From Corallium rubrum (Eukaryota; Cnidaria; Anthozoa; Scleralcyonacea; Coralliidae): a stretch of DNA of 64,000 bases. The translations under genes and the position numbers were made by a program. Below are positions 60,601 to 64,000 of this stretch, piece by piece (position 1 is the first letter of the stretch; every line of letters starts with the position of its first letter). The notes beneath the pieces were generated by a model. The model was not told the origin of the DNA. It did not search any database and worked only from the letters and a program-made list of their open reading frames with translations. Location of the stretch: NCBI GenBank assembly GCA_964035015.1, contig CAXIUP010000174.1, positions 62,001-126,000 on the forward strand. Reading direction: 5' to 3'.

Positions 60601-61830
60601 GGTTCTCGTGGTTCTCGTGGTTCTTGTGGTTCTCGTGGTTCTTGTGGTTCTTGTGGTTCTTCTGGTTCTTCTGGTTCTTCTGGTTCTCGTGGTTCTTGTG
60701 GTTCTCGTGGTTCTTCTGGTTCTTGTGGTTCTTCTGGTTCTTCTGGTTCTCGTGGTTCTTCTGGTTCTCGTGGTTCTTCTGGTTCTTGAGGTTCTCGTGG
60801 TTCTCGTGGTTCTTGTGCTTCTCGTGGTTCTTGTGGTTCTCGTGGTTCTTGTGGTTCTCGTGGTTCTTGTGGTTCTCGTGGTTCTTGTGGTTCTTCTGGT
60901 TCTCGTGGTTCTCGTGGTTCTTCTGGTTCTTCTGGTTCTCGTGGTTCTTGTGGTTCTTCTGGTTCTCGTTGGTTCTCGTGGTTCTTGTGGTTCTTGTGGT
61001 TCTCGTGGTTCTTGTGGTTCTTGTGGTTCTCGTGGTTCTCGTGGTTCTCGTGGTTCTTGTGGTTCTCGTGGTTCTTCTGGTTCTTGTGGTTCTCGTGGTT
61101 CTTCTGGTTCTTCTGGTTCTCGTGGTTCTTGTGGTTCTTCTGGTTCTCGTTGGTTCTCGTGGTTCGTCTGGTTCTTCTGGTTCTCGTGGTTCTTGTGGTT
61201 CTTGTGGTTCTCGTGGTTCTCGTGGTTCTCGTCGTTCTTGTGGTTCTCGTGGTTCTTCTGGTTCTTGTGGTTCTCGTGATTCTTCTGGTTCTTCTTGTTC
61301 TCGTGGTTCTTGTGGTTCTCGTGGTTCTCGTGGTTCTCGTGGTTCTCGTGGTTCTTGTGGTTCTCGTGGTTCTTGTGGTTCTTGTGGTTCTCGTGGTTCT
61401 TCTGGTTCTTGTGGTTCTCGTGGTTCTTCTGGTTCTTCTGGTTCTTCTGGTTCTCGTTGGTTCTCGTGGTTCGTTTGGTTCTTCTGGTTCTCGTGGTTCT
61501 CGTGGTTCTTGTGGTTCTCGTGGTTCTCGTGGTTCTCGTGGTTCTTGTGGTTCTCGTGGTTCTTCTGGTTCTTGTGGTTCTCGTGGTTCTTCTGGTTCTT
61601 CTTGTTCTCGTGGTTCTTGTGGTTCTCGTGGTTCTCGTGATTCTCGTGGTTCTCGTGGTTCTTGTGGTTCTCGTGGTTCTTGTGGTTCTTGTGGTTCTCG
61701 TGGTTCTTCTGGTTCTTGTGGTTCTCGTGGTTCTTCTGGTTCTTCTGGTTCTTCTGGTTCTTCTGGTTCTTCTGGTTCTTCTGGTTCTCGTGGTTCTCGT
61801 GGTTCTTGTGGTTCTCGTGGTTCTTCTGGT
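60601..61830. repeat. 9-bp minisatellite, ~136 copies
   Basis: Units are GGTTCTCGT, GGTTCTTGT or GGTTCTTCT in a mixed order, with rare TTGGTTCTCG insertions that shift phase (near 60968, 61150 and 61456). The plus strand is almost without adenine for 1.2 kb. The 9-bp period keeps several frames open on both strands, giving pseudo-proteins of up to 413 residues; I do not regard these as genes. Confidence 0.95.
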
Positions 61831-62846
61831 CGGCATTTTGATAAGTCTTCAGGCGATATTACACCGGTCGAGGAGGACTATCAGCAACAATTTTGAAAAT
61901 TAGCGATGCGTATACATGTTTCCCATTGCCATTTACAAACGATTCTAGCGAAATTCTGTTGCGATAACACCGTTAAGAAGCGTCGTTACCTATATTTATT
62001 ATAAACAATTGCCGTGAACAGCTGTTAAGAAACGCCATTTTGATCGCTGTAACTTCAACATTGAGAACAAAATGTAAAGAGGTAGAACACAATGCTAAAT
62101 GGGTCCATATATAAGTCAATAGATCAGTGATATCTTGTCGTGTAGTACCATTGGTTTGATCCTCCGCGCTTCAGTGCGTGGTCTTTATGGAAAGTTAAAT
62201 TCTACTAACGCGCTGCATTATACTTTGGTGTTATATTATTAAAACATGCAGTGCATTATTAAATTAAATCACGTGGAGTTCATCGTATGTTGCGATATGC
62301 TATTATACCAACAAGTTTCTCGATGGGTCTTCAACGCATTTTATTTCTTCAGCCGCTCGCTCTTATATTACGAATATCAACTGGCACATATTTTTTAGAG
62401 GTCCTTACTAGATCTGTGATCAATGCTTGTGCGCGAGACTATGTCGCGCAATATTTAATATTTGTACTGTCGAATATTTGTACGGTTGATGTTTCTACTG
62501 TATATCAATGTTTTGAAATAATGCGTATATCTGACAAAGGTGGCTGAATATTTACATTTGCACTTTACTGTGGATCCGTGATTTGTGGTTCTTCGGACAA
62601 GCTGTTAATGTTAGTGACTGACATTTTGATACTACCACTTTGTCGTTCTTGTATGCAAACTCTCGACCTCAATTCATTTTAAACTTCGACAATGTATTTC
62701 GTGATGTCGACTGGAGTTTGTTGCGTACTACGACAGTTTCTGTCTAACAACAATAAAGTCTGCGAAATCCAACTAACACTAAACACTGACGACAGATAAA
62801 TAAAGTTCTCCGGAAATGTGATCATGTTAGACAAGTCTGAACATAA
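61831..62846. other. Non-coding
   Basis: No recognisable gene. Short open frames (for example 62287-62547) lack domain or composition support. Confidence 0.45.
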
Positions 62847-63955
62847 GCTATATGTAAAAACAGGACCCGGGACCCGGACCGGGACCCGATGACCCATGTA
62901 AAACAAGGACCATGTCAAATTGGACGGGGGTTTAAGAAAATATAATATTTTTTGGCGGGGGGTGGGGGGGGGGGGGGGTGGGGGGGTGGGGTATTTTATT
63001 GTACGCAAATTATTGTAATAAGAAACTCAGCTTATGTCAGTGAAATTCCAACTTCTGCTGTGGTATTGCTCTAAGAGGATATAATATAATGATTAGCAAT
63101 CCGTTCAGAAAATAGCCCGAAATTGTAGTCGCGACGCGTTACTTGGCGTGAGAAGCCCGTTCGCTGAAATGCGAAGCTAGGCGGTTTTGCGGCAATAAAT
63201 ACGCTGGTTAAGCGCCTGTCTATGCTTTCTATCTTAGTTTAGGTGTTTTCTCGATTCGAATGAGTTTTCAATCGATCCTAGCTCAAATACATCGTGTGGC
63301 ATATATGGTCCCCCTAAACAAAACAATAAACTGAAGGAATATCACAGCTGTGTATGCGATAAAACTAAGCCGCGTCTCATTTTAACCAAGAACTTTTTCG
63401 TTGCCCGCCTTCAAGATATGACCCAAGAGTTTCGGGATAACGCCAGACGATTTTATTCAGCAGTTGGTCGGTTGAAGCCGGTCTCGGCAGCAAATGGGTC
63501 GGCAGCAATGGGTTAACAAATACTATTAACGTGCGCGTTTAAAGTCCACGTCACAGCAAAGTTTTTGCTTTGGGCTTCTTTGGTTGTTGCCGCGTATACA
63601 GAATATCCACAAATTCTGCAAACAGCACAAACAGCTGTTATTCCGTCAGTTTATTGTGTTTTGTCAATAGGGGGACCGTATATGCCACACGATGTATTTG
63701 AGCTAGGATCGACTGAAATCAAACATCGAGAAACTCGTTGGAATCGAGAAAACACCATAACTAAGGATAAAAAAACCCATGGACAACCAGCCCGTGAACG
63801 TGGCCTCAAACCGCTCTTAGATCAAAACGCAGCAGATTAGTTGGGATTATTCAATATTCACTGACATAAGCTAAGTTTCTAATTACAACCATTTGCACGT
63901 GGTACAATAAAATATCACACCCCCGCCGGGTCCCGGGTCCTGGTTTTACATATAG
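62847..63955. repeat. 1.1 kb imperfect palindromic element with GGGTCCCGGGTCC termini
   Basis: Segments pair in order from outside to inside: GCTATATGTAAAAACAGGAC with the right end; AAGAAACTCAGCTTATGTCA near 63020 with ~63865; CTAGCTCAAATACATCGTGT near 63278 with ~63690; and CAATAAACTGAAGGAATATC near 63326 with ~63640. The left arm has long G runs (62956-62990). The centre (~63430-63515) includes a copy of the ACGCCAGACGATTTTA family. An open frame at 63565-63840 is the non-coding right arm. Confidence 0.7.
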
Positions 63956-63960
63956 CCCTG

Positions 63961-63962
<2 letters not shown>

Positions 63963-64000
<38 letters not shown>
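63963..64000. repeat. AT microsatellite at the window end
   Basis: At least 19 AT dinucleotides, continuing past the end of the window. Confidence 0.9.

Noticed and set aside
60595..61836. Long open frames on both strands, including a 413-codon Thr/Arg-rich frame
   Set aside because: Produced by a 9-bp minisatellite lacking stop codons in several frames; no start context, no domain, and composition dictated entirely by the repeat.
63565..63840. 91-codon plus-strand frame
   Set aside because: It lies wholly in the right arm of a palindromic element; the mirrored arm has no matching frame and no domain is recognisable.

Overview
The window is eukaryotic and animal: AT-rich, intron-bearing, gene-poor and packed with transposable elements. 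A TPR-CHAT gene, a TNP2-type (CACTA/EnSpm) transposase and many short palindromic elements suggest a cnidarian or another early-branching metazoan. That placement is inference; nothing here fixes the species.

Layout. 1-4.0 kb has no recognisable gene but holds a 0.7 kb palindromic element. At 4.0-7.2 kb (minus) is an apparently intact single-exon TPR-CHAT gene with both putative protease residues. 7.3-15.3 kb is small inverted-repeat elements and simple repeats. 15.34-21.53 kb is a 6.2 kb non-autonomous element with hAT-like termini and a 5-bp target duplication. 59.1-64 kb is repeat debris, a 1.2 kb 9-bp minisatellite and a 1.1 kb imperfect palindrome.

The main object is at 21,609-59,087: a 37.5 kb CACTA-like transposon. 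It has 15-bp perfect terminal inverted repeats (TIRs), subterminal TTTAA-type motif clusters at both ends and GGG on both sides. It carries three spliced genes: the transposase (+, 22.3-27.0 kb, with an apparent frameshift), a protein kinase with a basic/coiled-coil N-terminus (-), and a 297-aa coiled-coil basic protein (+, 54.1-57.9 kb). The kinase and the 297-aa gene diverge from a shared ~390 bp promoter region, and the kinase converges on the transposase. Exon phases of all three genes work out exactly.

The first kinase exon is split by a second, nested element at 31,395-53,274 (21,880 bp). This has an 8-bp target duplication (TTTCGAGA) and nearly identical 325-bp outer inverted repeats. 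Inside are about 79 and 17 copies of a ~199-bp satellite in opposite orientation around a ~2 kb centre: a giant foldback-type, satellite-bearing element. Removing it with one target copy restores the kinase frame, giving a 423-aa product. Without it the CACTA element would be ~15.6 kb.

Insertion order can be read. A dispersed repeat (intact copy at 13.3-13.9 kb) has a second copy split by the hAT-like element and by the CACTA-containing block, and the CACTA element was later hit by the foldback element. This CACTA copy is probably not autonomous now, but it preserves a three-gene architecture worth searching for elsewhere.
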